Shown here piece by piece: positions 21,162 through 32,669 of a DNA stretch of 64,000 bases. The notes under the pieces were generated by a model. That model saw nothing but the letters and a program-made list of their open reading frames with translations, did not search any database and was not told the DNA's origin. This DNA comes from Thozetella sp. PMI_491 (taxonomy: Eukaryota; Ascomycota; Sordariomycetes; Chaetosphaeriales; Chaetosphaeriaceae), in NCBI GenBank assembly GCA_021432635.1, contig MU270030.1:557823-621822 (forward strand), given 5' to 3'. Both the position numbers and the translations under genes were made by a program. Numbering within the stretch: position 1 is the stretch's first letter; the number at the start of each line of letters is the position of its first letter.

Positions 21162-23220
21162 ATGAAGAGAAAGGCCGAATCGTCCGCAGACAACAAGAAA
21201 CCGCTCAAGAAGCGGTCCAAGAACGGTACAGTCTCGCCCCCTCCGGCCTCGTTTCCTCAGCCTCGTCCCCTCCGCTAACCCCACACAAGCTCTCACCGAC
21301 GATGAAGCCAAGGCACGGTTCCGTAAGGGCTTGTTCGACCAGGCCGTCCTAGACGGCTACACGTCTGCTTATGCCTCATCCACACCTTACAAGCACAGCG
21401 TAATCTCAGAGCTCATCGACGACGCTCTCCTCCGGTCCGTACGCAGCGAGATCAAAGCCAACGTCTCGTTTACGCCCAAGGAAACCGACATCTACAAGAT
21501 CCACCAGAGCGGCGACCTCGCCAACCTCGACGGCCTCGAAGATGCCGCCCTGGCCAAGCTGCCGTCGCTGCTGGCGCTGCGTGATGCGCTCTACTCGCAG
21601 GCCTTCCGGAACCACGTGTCCCACATTACCGGCTGCGGCCCTCTGAGCGGGCGCAAGACGGACATGGCTATCAACGTTTACACCCCGGGCTGCTACCTCC
21701 TGTGCCATGACGATGTCATCGGTTCGCGGAAAGTCAGCTACATTTTGTACCTCACGGACCCGGAAACGCCATGGCAGGCCGAATGGGGCGGCGCCCTGCG
21801 CCTGTTTCCCGTGGTGGAGAAGAAAGGCAAGGGTAACGAGGTGGCGAAGACACCGCTTCCCGATGTGGTGAAAGTCATACCCCCGGCCTGGAACCAGCTC
21901 TCCTTCTTTGCCGTGCAGCCCGGGGAGTCTTTCCACGATGTCGAAGAGGTGTACCGCGCCGAGTCTAAGGACCAGCTCGAGAAGCAAGGCGGGCGCATCC
22001 GCATGGCCATCAGCGGGTGGTTCCACATCCCGCAGATTGGAGAGGAGGGCTGGATCGAAGGGGCGGAGGAGAAGGCGGCGAAAAACAGCGGCCTGATGCA
22101 GCTCCAGGGCAATCCCGACCAGCACGACCGGCCACAGGCAGCGCCGGTCGCTGTAGACAAGACCGACGCTAGCCAGAGCAGCCAGGAGAGCGACCTGTTC
22201 GACGAGGAAGACCTCGACTTCTTGCTCAAGTACCTGGCTCCGACCTACCTGACACCCGACACCATCGAGAGGGTCTCGGAGCACTTTGAGGAGAACTTCT
22301 TCATCACCTTGCCGGACATTCTCAATGCCAAATACGCCGAGAAGCTACGCAAGTACGTCGAGGACCAGGAAGCTGCCCCCCTGAGCGAGGATAGCGACGA
22401 GATTGAGAAGGGGCCGTGGAAGGTCGCACGACCGCCCCACAAGCACCGCTTCCTGTACCAGCGGCCCGGCGAGGCCAAGGCTAAGAACTCACCGGTCAAG
22501 GAGCTGCTCGAGGTGCTCCTACCCAGTAGGCAATTCCGATCCTGGCTGCAGATGGCCACCCGCTCTGTTATCGAGAGCCATGACCTAGTCGCCCGGCGCT
22601 TTCGCAAGGGGTTGGACTATACGCTGGCCACGGGGCACGAGGGCAAACCGCGGCTCGAGTTGAACCTGGGTTTCACGCCAACTCAGGGCTGGGGTGATGA
22701 CCAGGACGACGATGCCGCCTCGGAGGCCTCGTCTGAAGCCTCGACGATCCGCAACGGCTCTAGCACGAGCAACGGCAAGGCCAAGGCGAACGGCTCCAAG
22801 GCCAACGGAAAGGGCAAGGGCAAAGAAAAGGCGGTCGAGCCCGAGCCAAGGCCCGAAGCGGAGGAGGAGGCCGAGGACGTCGGCGGCCATGAGGTGTACA
22901 TGGCAGGCGACGACGACAGTAACGAGGACGCGGCCATTTACAAGAGCAGCGCCGACGACGACAATATCCTCTTCTTCCAGGCCGCCGCTTGGAACAAGAT
23001 GACGCTGGTGCTCCGGGACAGTGGCACGCTACGCTTCGTCAAATACGTGAGCCAGAGCGCGAAGGGCGACCGGTGGGACATCAGCGGGACCTATGAGATC
23101 GAAGAGCAGGACGAGGAGCCCGATGAGGCCGAGGACGGGGAGGCGGTGGGAGTGCTCGAGGAGTCGGAGGAAGAGGAGTTCCGGGGTTTCTCCCCTAGCG
23201 AGGATAGCGATTCTGATTAG
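21162..23220 (+). CDS. ofd1: Prolyl 3,4-dihydroxylase Tpa1/Ofd1 (2OG-Fe(II) oxygenase)
   Basis: An Fe(II)/2-oxoglutarate oxygenase of the Tpa1/Ofd1/OGFOD1 family. Members hydroxylate a proline of ribosomal protein uS12 (affecting translation termination) and, in fission yeast, control the Sre1 hypoxia factor. Exons 21162-21225 and 21290-23220 give 664 residues, close to yeast Tpa1. A basic N-terminus (MKRKAESSADNKKPLKKRSK) looks like a nuclear signal. The catalytic double-stranded beta-helix shows the metal triad in CHDDVIG (H161, D163) and SFHDVEEV (H237). The 2OG-binding arginine is R259 in GRIRMAISGWFH. A second, non-catalytic helix domain follows (DLDFLLKYLAPTYLTPDTIE to GTLRFVKYVSQSAKGD). 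It is interrupted by a Lys/Gly/Ser-rich loop and ends in an acidic tail. All catalytic residues are present, so an active enzyme is expected. Confidence 0.95.
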
Positions 23221-25082
23221 ATGAGAATGATACCATATTGTCACGGCAATGTTCCAACCTCCAGCGCCCCCGCCCCGCCCTGATGTTTTTTAGAAACCTG
23301 ACGCCAGCCTATTCGCCTTTCGAGGGGGACCGCTTTCTTGTCGAGGGCGGTCGAGGCGAACAGCCACACCTTTCCCTTCGCCCCTTTCCTAATTTGATCG
23401 TCGTTGCTAGCGATTGTAACCATCGTCACCGGCCGCCTCCAAGGTGAAGCGCGCTGTTCATTGTTTAGTTCTCGCTAGTCGAACAATGACGTTGACTAGG
23501 CCAAGCGAGGACGGCACATTCTACATTCTGTCTAGCGAGCGGGGACGCATTCCCTAGCCCTGACCTGCTTCTGCCGTGACGTAGCCTACGTGCTCAAGAA
23601 ACGAAACCAAGAACCCCAACTTTCCACTAGGGCCGGGCACGGCGTGTAACAGCCTGTGCCGAGTCCTTGGCCATTTTTTCTCCCCGACGGCGCTTCGAGG
23701 GAGGCAACTTGCAGCTCCTCGAGGGAAGTCGTGCATCTTGCGGTCCACCGGGGTGGCGAAGCATCAAAGGCCGGCCGTGGTGCAACAACGCTCGACCGCC
23801 AGCTTGGCCGGCTGAATGGCAATGACGAGCAGCAATTAGGGGCGCCGCGAGGGTGCAGATACGGAGAGCCGAGAGGCCAAGGACTATACTCCGTAGAGAG
23901 ACGGCTTCGTGTCCACGTTGCTCAGAGAGCCCGCGTGAGACGAAAATGCAGGGTCGCCCTGCATCGCCTCCTGCAGCCAGTCTGTCTCATGGTTTGTCCG
24001 TTGCCGCTTCGGGACGGTGTTCGTGCGCTTCCAACAGAGCTCCTCGGTTCCTCCTCCCCCCCGAAGTTGGTTTGCAGAGTGACCTCCATTCCCACGCGAG
24101 GGGGAGGGTTAGAGCGGACAAGCTAGGACGACGCCGATCGCAGACCCCAGCCAAGCAGGGTGGTGGATGGCTGGTCATCTGGCGGCAGTGTGCGGGCCTC
24201 GGAGAAGGCAAACGATTGCTCGCACGACAAACAGGTGGTTTTAGCGGGCGATCGCGCCGACTGGTTGCACTGTCGAGGGGCAGCCTCGGTTGTGGGGCGG
24301 CCAGGGCGAAGCACGCCAGCACAAAGGCCATGCTCCATACGTAGAGGGCAGAAGAAGGGAGAAGGAGGGGACGATCCGGCGGGCGGACCCAATCCAGGGG
24401 CCTCTCTCGAGCCCGTTTTGGGCTCTTGGGCAGGTCTTGTGCCCCACGGTGCCGGTCTCCCGCGGGGCTTTTGGGCTGATCTTTGCTGGCGCCTCGTTGG
24501 CCCGCAGGACCCGACAGAGGAGCACCCCCGCCAAGCCCAGAACACATTCGCCTGCAGCAAGGCGTGAAGTTGTAACCACCCCCAAAACCCTCTTCCCCCC
24601 CGCGGAGAGACGGGAGCCAAGAGTGGTGCGGTGCGGTGGGTGGCAGGCGCTCCGCTAGAGCCCACAGCCCGGAAGTGGGGTGGAGCCCGGTGGTGATCAG
24701 ATGCCGCCTTTGCCCTGGCACCAAGATTTTCCCGCTTCCCGCTTCCCTTTTCCGCAGGTCTCGTCTCCACGCTCAGGCGCACTCGTCTGACATTTTGTAC
24801 AATACTTTCTGACAATCCCGAACAAGCCCGGACTCGTCCCCTGGCAAAGCGTTCGTCTTACATACTACGACCAAGTCCGTCAGCCTCTTATTTTCTGTTC
24901 TCTTTCTCCCCTCCCCTCCCGTCCTCCAGCTCCCCGACGCCGCCGTGAACATTTCTTGTCGTCTCTTGCGCCGACGAGCCCAATTCGCACCCAGCGCCAC
25001 TCCCGGCACATCCGACGTCATCGAACGGACACCCCTAACCCTGTGATCGGGACCCCCGTCACGCCCAACCCAACCTTTCGCC
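23221..25082. other. 1.9-kb spacer upstream of hypothetical gene
   Basis: No supported gene was found in this stretch. It should contain the Tpa1/Ofd1 3' end and the promoter and 5' leader of the gene starting at 25083. The last 300 bp are C-rich and low in G, as in many fungal promoters and leaders. A single CCTAACCCTG telomere-like motif lies near 25034. Confidence 0.55.
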
Positions 25083-26132
25083 ATGCCTATCCGGAATCCC
25101 TTCGCCCGCCGCCCCGGCATCACCGTCTCGCACGACGAGAACGCTGTCCCCGATGCCATTGATGCACCCGTCGATGTCGCCCACCCGGGCTTCGAGCGGG
25201 TCGACACCGTCGGCTCCCGGGCCTCGCTCTCGTTGAGCATCCCCAGCCGCAAGAGCCAGGACACGGGCGAGTACAAGATGAGTGGTACGCACTTTGAGCA
25301 TGCACCATATCCCGACAAGATACAGCACGGCTAACTTCTCCTACAGTCGTCAATGATAGCGGCGTTTACCTTCCGGTACGGTTCCTTCCGTCTGACTGCC
25401 GTCTTGGTTGCATTGGGCTCCATTGAACGTTCTGACATGTGAATGCTGTAGCCCTCCCCTACGGAGATGGACTCATCGTGGCCCCGGCGCTATCTGTCGC
25501 GCACGTCGACCGACACTAGGAGCAGCACCGGCGAGATCGAGCATTTCTCTATCTCCCGTGAGTCGTTCGACTCGTATCGACGATCCTTTGTATGTGAAAG
25601 TCCCAGCTCTGCAACCCCCCTCCCTTCTACCCTCTCCCCCACTAGGGCGGGTATCAGCCTAGGAGAGGGTGTTATGCAAGCCTGAGTGCATAACTAACAC
25701 ATTACGCAGGACATCTGCGCTAAATCCCCTGTCATCGTCACGGACCAGCCCCGGCAGAGCCTCGACTCTCGGTTCCCGCGTCTGCCCCGTTCCGCGCTGG
25801 GCGAGCGCCGCTTCGAGTGCGAGCCACCAACGCCCGAGGAGGGCTTCGAGGACGTCGGGCTCAATGACGACAACGCTGCCAAGCTCGGCCCGGCACCGCA
25901 GCCCCCCCCGCAGCCCAAGAAGCGCAGCTTCTTCAAGTTCGGCTCAGAGCACCAGGAAGCCGCGAATGGGCCCGCACCCACCTCACAGCCCATGAACATG
26001 TCGCGCTTCCTGCCCGGCCGCAAGCGAGACCACAGCGGCAGCATCCAGGGCTCAGAACTTGGGGCAATGCCGGTGAATGGTGACCGACCGGGGACAGCCT
26101 TGAGCGCGCAGGAGCAGGAAATACAGGCCTGA
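25083..26132 (+). CDS. Hypothetical disordered protein, four exons
   Basis: Function not recognised. Exons 25083-25284, 25347-25375, 25452-25589 and 25710-26132 join in frame to 263 residues. Each intron (62, 76 and 120 nt) has a clear GT donor and CAG/TAG acceptor, which supports a real gene. The second exon is only 29 nt. The protein starts MPIRNPFARRPG and is then rich in Ser, Pro, Arg and acidic residues. There is no membrane segment, signal peptide or known domain. Short basic-aromatic motifs such as KKRSFFKFGSE and MSRFLPGRKRDHS recur and could be binding or phosphorylation sites. It appears intrinsically disordered. The consistent exon structure makes it more credible than the surrounding open frames. 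Confidence 0.75.
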
Positions 26133-27274
26133 GTCTTGTTGCGCGCGCTGGGACGCGGCAATCTGCTCTCCCTGTTCGCCTGTTCGAAAAGCAGTGTCGG
26201 CTTGTTTTATTTTCAAACTTGTGTGTAAATATGGCGTTCCGGAGGGCGCGACGGAGAAAAGGAACCGCTCGCTTCGCCTTCCATCATCGGACACAGGAGG
26301 GTTATCTGCCGTCTACAGGGGGCAACAGGATAGACTTGTCTGGCCACGGTCGCTCGCTCATGGGAAAGAGGAAGAGGTCAAAGAGGTAAAAGAGGCGTTT
26401 TAGTCAGTGCGGGACCACGAATAGCGAGGCTCTTAGCAAGCACTCGTCTGCAATAATGATAATTCAAGAAGCATTGCCCATTTAAGGCAAACGATATCAT
26501 ACTTCTGCCTAGCCCGAGCAGCATGCCACGTGCTTAGCCTCGCTGCATATGTACACTCTGAGGGCCATCCCTCCCTTGTCTTCGGGGAGTAGGGGATAGG
26601 GGAGGCAACCACTTGAGGCCAGCTCATCGTCCCGTCGTCTTGTCCCGGCCAGTGGCATTTGCACTTCCCTCGCATATGGCCGCCTAACGCGCATGGTTGC
26701 TTTATAAGGTGATGACCAACCCACGGAGGAGGCGCATCTAACTCCCGCCCATGCAGGCAAGACCCCAGCCCTACCCTGGCCGACGCAGTTCGGGATCGGT
26801 CCGCTACGAACATGTACCAGCCTAATCCGCCGGCCACCCCACCGGGAGCCCTCCACAGAGGCCGCCGCCCGCCACGTCGTAATCTATCGCAAATGGAAGC
26901 GCCGTCCACCCCCCGAGCGGCCGATCCGGACCATGACATTGGGGTTTTGGGTACGCCGCTGCGTGGTCTCTCACCCACTCACAAGGTTCTCAGTGGGATT
27001 CCCTAGCGCACACCCCGGTGACGACGAGCTGGTGAGACAATACGGCCGACTACCCGTACAGTGTCTCCTTACTGTGAGCAAGTCCCGTTCAAGGGAGGGC
27101 AGGGGGGCGTTGGGCCAGAGTACATGAGAGATACTTGTGCAAGCGAGAGGGCTGTTCGAGGTCGATATCGTTATATTCATATCGGTCTATGCCCTAGGAC
27201 TTGCCAGCTGTCTAGGCGATATCTACATGGTTGCTCTACGTCCACCCCCTGGCACAGAAGCCGCCGTAGTCAAA
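26133..27274. other. convergent 3' spacer
   Basis: This interval of 1.1 kb lies between the 3' ends of the hypothetical gene and the trans-sulfuration PLP gene. Open frames here show no conserved motif. No repeat was noted. Confidence 0.55.
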
Positions 27275-28631
27275 TTACTTCTGGAGGGCCTTCAGCCCCT
27301 GCAGCAAATCATCCCTCAAGTCCTCCCACCCTTCGATGCCGATGCTCACACGTAGCAGACGCCGATCCACGGTGCGGTCGGTCATGGCGCGCCACTCGAT
27401 CAGACTCTCGACGCCGCCCAGGCTGGTGGCGTGGTGGAACAGGTGCAGCTTGCTCGGCAGGCGGCGCGCGTCGTCGTCGCTCTTGAGCCAGAGTGAGAAG
27501 ACAGGGCCGTAGCCGTTGGGCATCTGCCGCCGCAGCCACGAGCCCTCCTCGGCCGCGGCGGGCTGCTGCGACGCATGCTGGAGCTTGAGAACCACCTTGG
27601 CTACAGGGTTATCGGCCTCGGGCTTCCCAAGCTCGGCGGCGAGCCAGTCGATCAGCTTCTGCGCGCTGGCGCTCTGGTGGCGCACGCGTAGCTCGAGCGT
27701 GCGCAGGCTACGCACCCCGAGCCAACCCTCCAGGCTTCCCAAGACGCCGCCAAGGTAGATGCGCTCGTTGCGCAAGTCAACTACCCAGTTCTTGTCCCCA
27801 GTAACGTACTTGGGTGCCACGGCAAGCACGCCGCACAGGAGGTCGCTGTGGCCACCGAAGTACTTGGTTCCGCTGTGCATCACCATGTCAGCACCCCACG
27901 CGAACGGGTCGAGCAGGGGTGGCGGCGCAAAGGTAGCATCGACTGTGAGGTAGGCGCCACGCTCGTCAGCGATCTTCCGGTACCACTCTAGATCGCGCGC
28001 CTCGCCGGTCGGGTTGAGGGGAGTCTCGACATGAACAACATCGCCCGCCTGTAGCTTGGCTAGGTCGGCTTCTGACTCAAGATCCAGCTTCTCGAGCCCG
28101 GTGAGCTTGTTGAGTAACGCGATCACACCGTGGCAGCCGTGATAACCGCCTCCGATGGCCACACGCTTGGGGTTGAGGAAGACGAGCAGGGCATGGAAGG
28201 CGGCGAGGCCGGACCCGTAGGTGAGACAGGGGGCGTCCAGGAGGCTGGTCAGTATGGCCTCCAGGCGGGTGCTGTTGGGATGGGTATCGCGAGAATAGAT
28301 GTGGGAGTCGTAAGGCGCGGACGCCTAGGACGTGTTAGTGGAGACGCAGTGCCCGGGGGCGCCAAGGGTGGCGGTTGTTTACTCCATCAGGGGGAAAGGT
28401 GGTGAGGAGAAGACATACGTTTAGATTGCCCCCGGTTTGGAGCAGCTCTGGGTCGTGCGAATACCGGTAAGTGGACGAAACGTGCATGGGAGGCGCCACG
28501 GCCTGGTGGTTGTTAATGTAATCATCGGCGTGGATAGCCCGGGACGAGAGCGAAAGCTGCTTCTCGAACGCGGCCGCGAGCTTGTTCGGCCCTTCGCCTG
28601 GGCCGCTGGGGGCGTCCGGAGCATAAGACAT
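27275..28631 (-). CDS. Cys/Met metabolism PLP enzyme (cystathionine gamma-synthase/lyase-like)
   Basis: A trans-sulfuration family enzyme, fold-type I PLP. Exons 28631-28419 and 28324-27275 give 420 residues. Landmarks are SSRAIHADD and PPMHVSSTYRYS near the N-terminus, SRDTHPNSTRLEAIL (substrate phosphate/carboxylate region), TYGSGLAAFHAL, VHVETPLNPTG, VDATFAPP (D200, pyridine-nitrogen contact), and MHSGTKYFGGHSD with the Schiff-base lysine K225. The C-terminal domain contains LGGVESLIEWRA and LLRVSIGIEGWEDL. The sequence most resembles the short fungal group represented by yeast YHR112C rather than the longer two-domain Str2 cystathionine gamma-synthase. Whether it acts as a synthase, beta-lyase or gamma-lyase cannot be read from sequence. 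No mitochondrial signal is seen. It is divergent from the APH-type kinase gene. Confidence 0.9.
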
Positions 28632-29958
28632 GACGTAGGCAAAGAATATCGGTGCCGTCTATACGGAGGAGAATACTGCCTGGGCTGCCGGATGTAAGTC
28701 CTAGCCTAGGAGGAGCTACTATTCAGCTTTGCGAGTCGGGACCCGGAGGCGGGGCGCCGCCGGAGTCGGAGCAGCTAGCTTCGGAGGCGGGGAGTGCAGG
28801 CAACGAGCTGCACCCAGAGTGAGGAACGACAAGGAGAGAGTTTGACGGTGTCTATCTGCTGGGCTAGAACCTCACATAGAACAAATTCTTGCTTCACGAC
28901 CGAGGGGCAAAGGGGCCGCAGCCTCCGGCCAGATATCGACAATCGCCCTCGACCCGCTCAAGCTCCGCTCTAGTTCATGATGCCATCTTAGTGGGGTGTG
29001 CTCTGACATCCGCTCTACAGAGCCTCGTGCTAAAGCAGTGAGGCAGCGAGGGTGAGGTCCCAGTGCTGTAGTCGCATCATTTCTTACGGCTAACACGCCG
29101 TAGAGCGTAGAACTGCGCGTGCCTAGTACCTTCATCTCTCTGCAACACACTGGTGGCCAGCCCCGACCCATTACGGGAGAGCTCGAGAGGCATGAAAGGT
29201 GGGGTTATCTGGATTGTGCCGTGCAAAGCCGGTCCCTGTCTAGAGGTAATGTACCTTAAATTCGATACTCAGCAAACCAAACGGGACAGAGGTGGTATGC
29301 TGGCGTCTTAGGCCTCGGCTGAGTGCTTCTGGGATCTGGGAGGCGATATGAAGAATGCATCAGCGGTGGTTTGAGCCCCAGAGGAGTGTGCGGGTTCCTT
29401 CGTCGTATCGACCAGGGTTCGACCCTAAGTCTCGCAGCAGGCTACAGATTCTTCGGATACCTAGATGTCAGAGTCGCCGTCCTGAAATGGACCCGTTCGT
29501 ATGAGTTCGCAGAGGTTTTGTAGATAAGTACCGTAGGAATTTGCTCCGTAGTGTTTGCCGTGACGGGCCCCTGCTTCCCCGGACAGCCGACACGCCGAGG
29601 CTCCGCTTGTCGCCAGAAGAGTGGAGAACCTGCCCCCGTGGCTCCTTCCCCAGATCGGACAGCTCCCCACCAGAGGAACCTCGGCTGTCGACATGGGGTA
29701 TGTACCGAGCCAGCCAGGATTGAGGCAAAGGCTCCGGAACCTCAAGACGTCCCAAATCTCCTTCGCCATTCCCTCTCGCGCCTGGGAATGAGGAGCCCAA
29801 TCGACGCCGTCGTATAGCCCTCTCGCCGGAACTGGAATTGAGGAACAAGCGGTTTTGCATCTAGCTAGAAGCGAAGCCCGAGGAAGCCGCTGGGAAGAGG
29901 CGCCGGGAAGGATTGCGCCGGCAAGACGAAGAAAGGGAGGAAGAACAGCAAGCCCGCC
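28632..29958. promoter_or_regulatory. divergent intergenic region, PLP enzyme / APH-type kinase
   Basis: A 1.3-kb interval flanked by two divergent start codons, so it should hold both promoters and 5' leaders. No specific binding motif was recognised. Open frames on both strands look spurious. Confidence 0.5.
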
Positions 29959-31253
29959 ATGGCTGGCCGCGTGCGCCACCCCATCGACGTCAAGGCCCTC
30001 GAGGCCTATGTCGTCAAGAATGTGCCCGAGATCAAGGTGCCGCTGGAGGTGAAGCAGGTACGCTGTCTCTCCTTTCCCAAACCCTGCCACTTTCTCCCTC
30101 CTTGCCTCCACGCCGCCCCTCTCGTCTAACATGCCTCCCCGCCGTTCAGTTCGGATATGGCCAGTCCAACCCGACCTACCAGCTGACGTCTCCCGACGGC
30201 ACGCGCTACGTGCTGCGCAAGAAGCCGCCGGGAAAGCTCGTGTCCAAGACGGCCCACAAGGTTGAGCGCGAGTACCGCGTCATCGCCGCGCTCGCCAAGA
30301 CGGACGTGCCGGTACCGCGCGCGCTCTGCCTGTGCGAGGACAGCGCCGTCGTCGGCACGCCCTTCTACATCATGTCGTTCCTGGACGGCCGCATTATCGA
30401 GGACCCGGCCATGCCTGGCGTGAGTCCTGCCGAGCGCACCGCCATGTGGCAGTCGGCGGCCCGCACGCTGGCCAAGCTGCACGGCGTCGACTTCCGCGCT
30501 GCTGGGCTTGCCGACTACGGCAAGAATAGCGGCTTCTACGGCCGCCAGGTCAACACATGGAAGACCATCTGCGAAGCGCAGGCTGCGACCAAGGACGTTG
30601 ACACGGGCGAGGCTGTCGGTCAGTTGCCGCACTTCGACGACATGATCAAGTTCTTCGCCGACAAGCGCCGGCAACCGGCCGACCGTGCGACGGTGGTACA
30701 CGGGGATTTCAAGATCGACAATCTCGTATTCCACAAGACGGAGCCGAGGGTGATTGGCATCTTGGAGTGAGTCTTGCCCCGTTCCAGTCCGGCCTTGTAG
30801 CCACAGGCTAACCTTCTCGCCCACCTCGCCAGCTGGGAAATGTCTACCATAGGCCACCCCCTGTCTGATCTCACCAATTTCCTCACTCCCTTCTACACAT
30901 CTAAGCAAGACCCCGCCACCACCGTCAATGCGCACCGGGGCTTCCTCCCTGGCGCAACGCCCGGTCTGCCGACGCCGGACGAGATCGCCGCGCTGTACTT
31001 CGCCACCGCCGGCCAGCCCGCCGGCAGTCGCGGCGCGGCGGCAGCTCAGGGGCGCGAGCTGCAGTGGGCCCAGGCGTTCAACATCTTTCGCCAGGCCGCT
31101 ATCTGCCAGGGCATCGCGGCGCGGCATGCAGCGCGGCAGGCGAGTAGTGAAAAGGCGAAACGCTACGCCGTGGCTAGGAACCCGCTTGCTCAGTTCGCAT
31201 GGGAGTTGGTTGAGGAGTTCAAGAAGTTGGATGGTGGCCTCTCGAGGTTATGA
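29959..31253 (+). CDS. APH-family phosphotransferase (ACAD10/11 N-domain-like)
   Basis: A kinase-like enzyme of the aminoglycoside phosphotransferase/choline kinase superfamily, closest in motif pattern to the kinase domain that precedes acyl-CoA dehydrogenase in animal ACAD10 and ACAD11. Three exons fit: 29959-30057, 30150-30766 and 30833-31253, giving 378 residues. Motifs include [12 protein letters not shown] (glycine-rich loop), [11 protein letters not shown] (ATP-binding lysine), [13 protein letters not shown] (helix-C glutamate), [11 protein letters not shown] (hinge), [14 protein letters not shown] (catalytic loop, D219) and IGILDWEMS with the metal-binding aspartate D239 created across the second splice junction. 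All catalytic residues are present. No acyl-CoA dehydrogenase domain follows: the reading frame ends 125 residues after the catalytic core. The substrate is unknown; 4-hydroxy-acid phosphorylation is known for the animal relatives. Confidence 0.92.
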
Positions 31254-32669
31254 GGGAACGAGAGCCATATTTGAGTATCCTTTTATCTTGGCGTTTCTGC
31301 GGCCATGTAGGCTTCGCGGCCTCGTGAGGGCGGATAGGCACGGCCTAGAGCTAGAAGCAGGGCCCTCTACCGCAAAATGTGGACAAGTCTATCCGTGCAT
31401 CTCATTGACTATAGGCTGTCATGCCAGCCCTGGCGGGTGATGCCAGCTACAAAGCATAGCCGGATGTTTTTGTGAAGCCTGTATGTATGCCTAGACAAGC
31501 GACTTGGCACATGCCATGCCAAATTTCAAGAGCTTTCCAAATTATGTAGCAGGAAACAAGGCAACAACACCTCATAGTGAAATCGTTCATGACTGTTGTG
31601 TCCTGAATGGTTATGCTACATGACTGGGTATCACCCACGTCCTCGGATCTCCACTTTGAATACAGGTATCAAAACAAGAGCATGTGTTAGATTATTGTTC
31701 ATTCCGCTCGTGATTATCAGCTATAAGCTCGCTACTTACATCCCGCTCTCGGCAAGGACGTGTACTTCCAGGGAGAAAGAGGCCTTAGGTGAAGATCAGT
31801 ACCTCACTTCGCTCCATCGAGCCTCGCATAGAGGTACGGAGGCTGCTGAGATACGCCACGTCCTTTCCTCCCACCGTCACTGCCTTGGCCGGGTTGGCCA
31901 CTTCTGTCTGGCAAACGATAAAATATCGTTTCTGCCATGGGAGGCAGGGTCTGCGGGTGCGCCATGCAAATGCCCCTACCATGCACCACCTTTCCCTTTG
32001 ATGTCTCGCTAGTGAGTACTTCGTTCTCGTGCTGTCCAATTCTGCCTGGTCGCTCCCGAGAGCCTTCCCCGTGTGTCTCGAAACCCATCCGAAAGCTCAA
32101 AGGTTGCTTTCATACCAACACGATGCAGGAAATGAGCAGAAAGTCCGAGACCGTAATCTGATGTCGAATCAAGGTTTCTGAGTGCGAAGAGAAAATGAGT
32201 GATGGTTGAGAAAGAAGGCCTCATAAAAAAAAGAGCCAGCGTCATGTCTGTGTCATGCATATCGTAGTAGCCGACAACGCCAAACTCCTTGCATCCTTCA
32301 CCTGTTGAACAAACGCCTTGTGATGTCCGTGTCCATATCAAAAACCCAACCGAGCAATATTAAGGTGTTGGAGAAAAGGGGTTGTGTGGCAATTTCAAGC
32401 TTAGAGGTCTAGGATGCCTTCGAGCTTGTGAGAGTGCCGAGAGCGAGGTGGGATAATCTCTCACTGCAAGGTTTTGGGGTGGAGAGGTGAAAATCGTCCT
32501 TCGAGTCTCTAGTTCTCGACGGTCTCGTGTCTCATGGTGGCTCTAGATGTGTCTGGCTCTAAGGCGCCCCTGGGCCCTCACCATCATGTCGAGGGCCATC
32601 ACTCGTGCGACTCCCACAGTTAGGGTGCACACCTCCGCTGATGCCTGGACGCCTACGACGGCCGTTTTC
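31254..32669. other. convergent 3' spacer
   Basis: About 1.4 kb between the 3' ends of the kinase gene and the RING gene. It is more AT-rich than the flanking genes, as expected for 3' UTRs. No gene, tRNA or repeat was seen. Confidence 0.55.

Noticed and set aside
21406-22284. A 292-codon minus-strand frame
   Set aside because: It is antisense to the Tpa1/Ofd1 catalytic domain, whose residues are fully conserved on the plus strand.
29390-29440. B-box-like GGGTTCGACCCT resembling a tRNA T arm
   Set aside because: The T stem does not pair beyond one or two bases in the correct register, and no matching acceptor, D or anticodon stem is found upstream.
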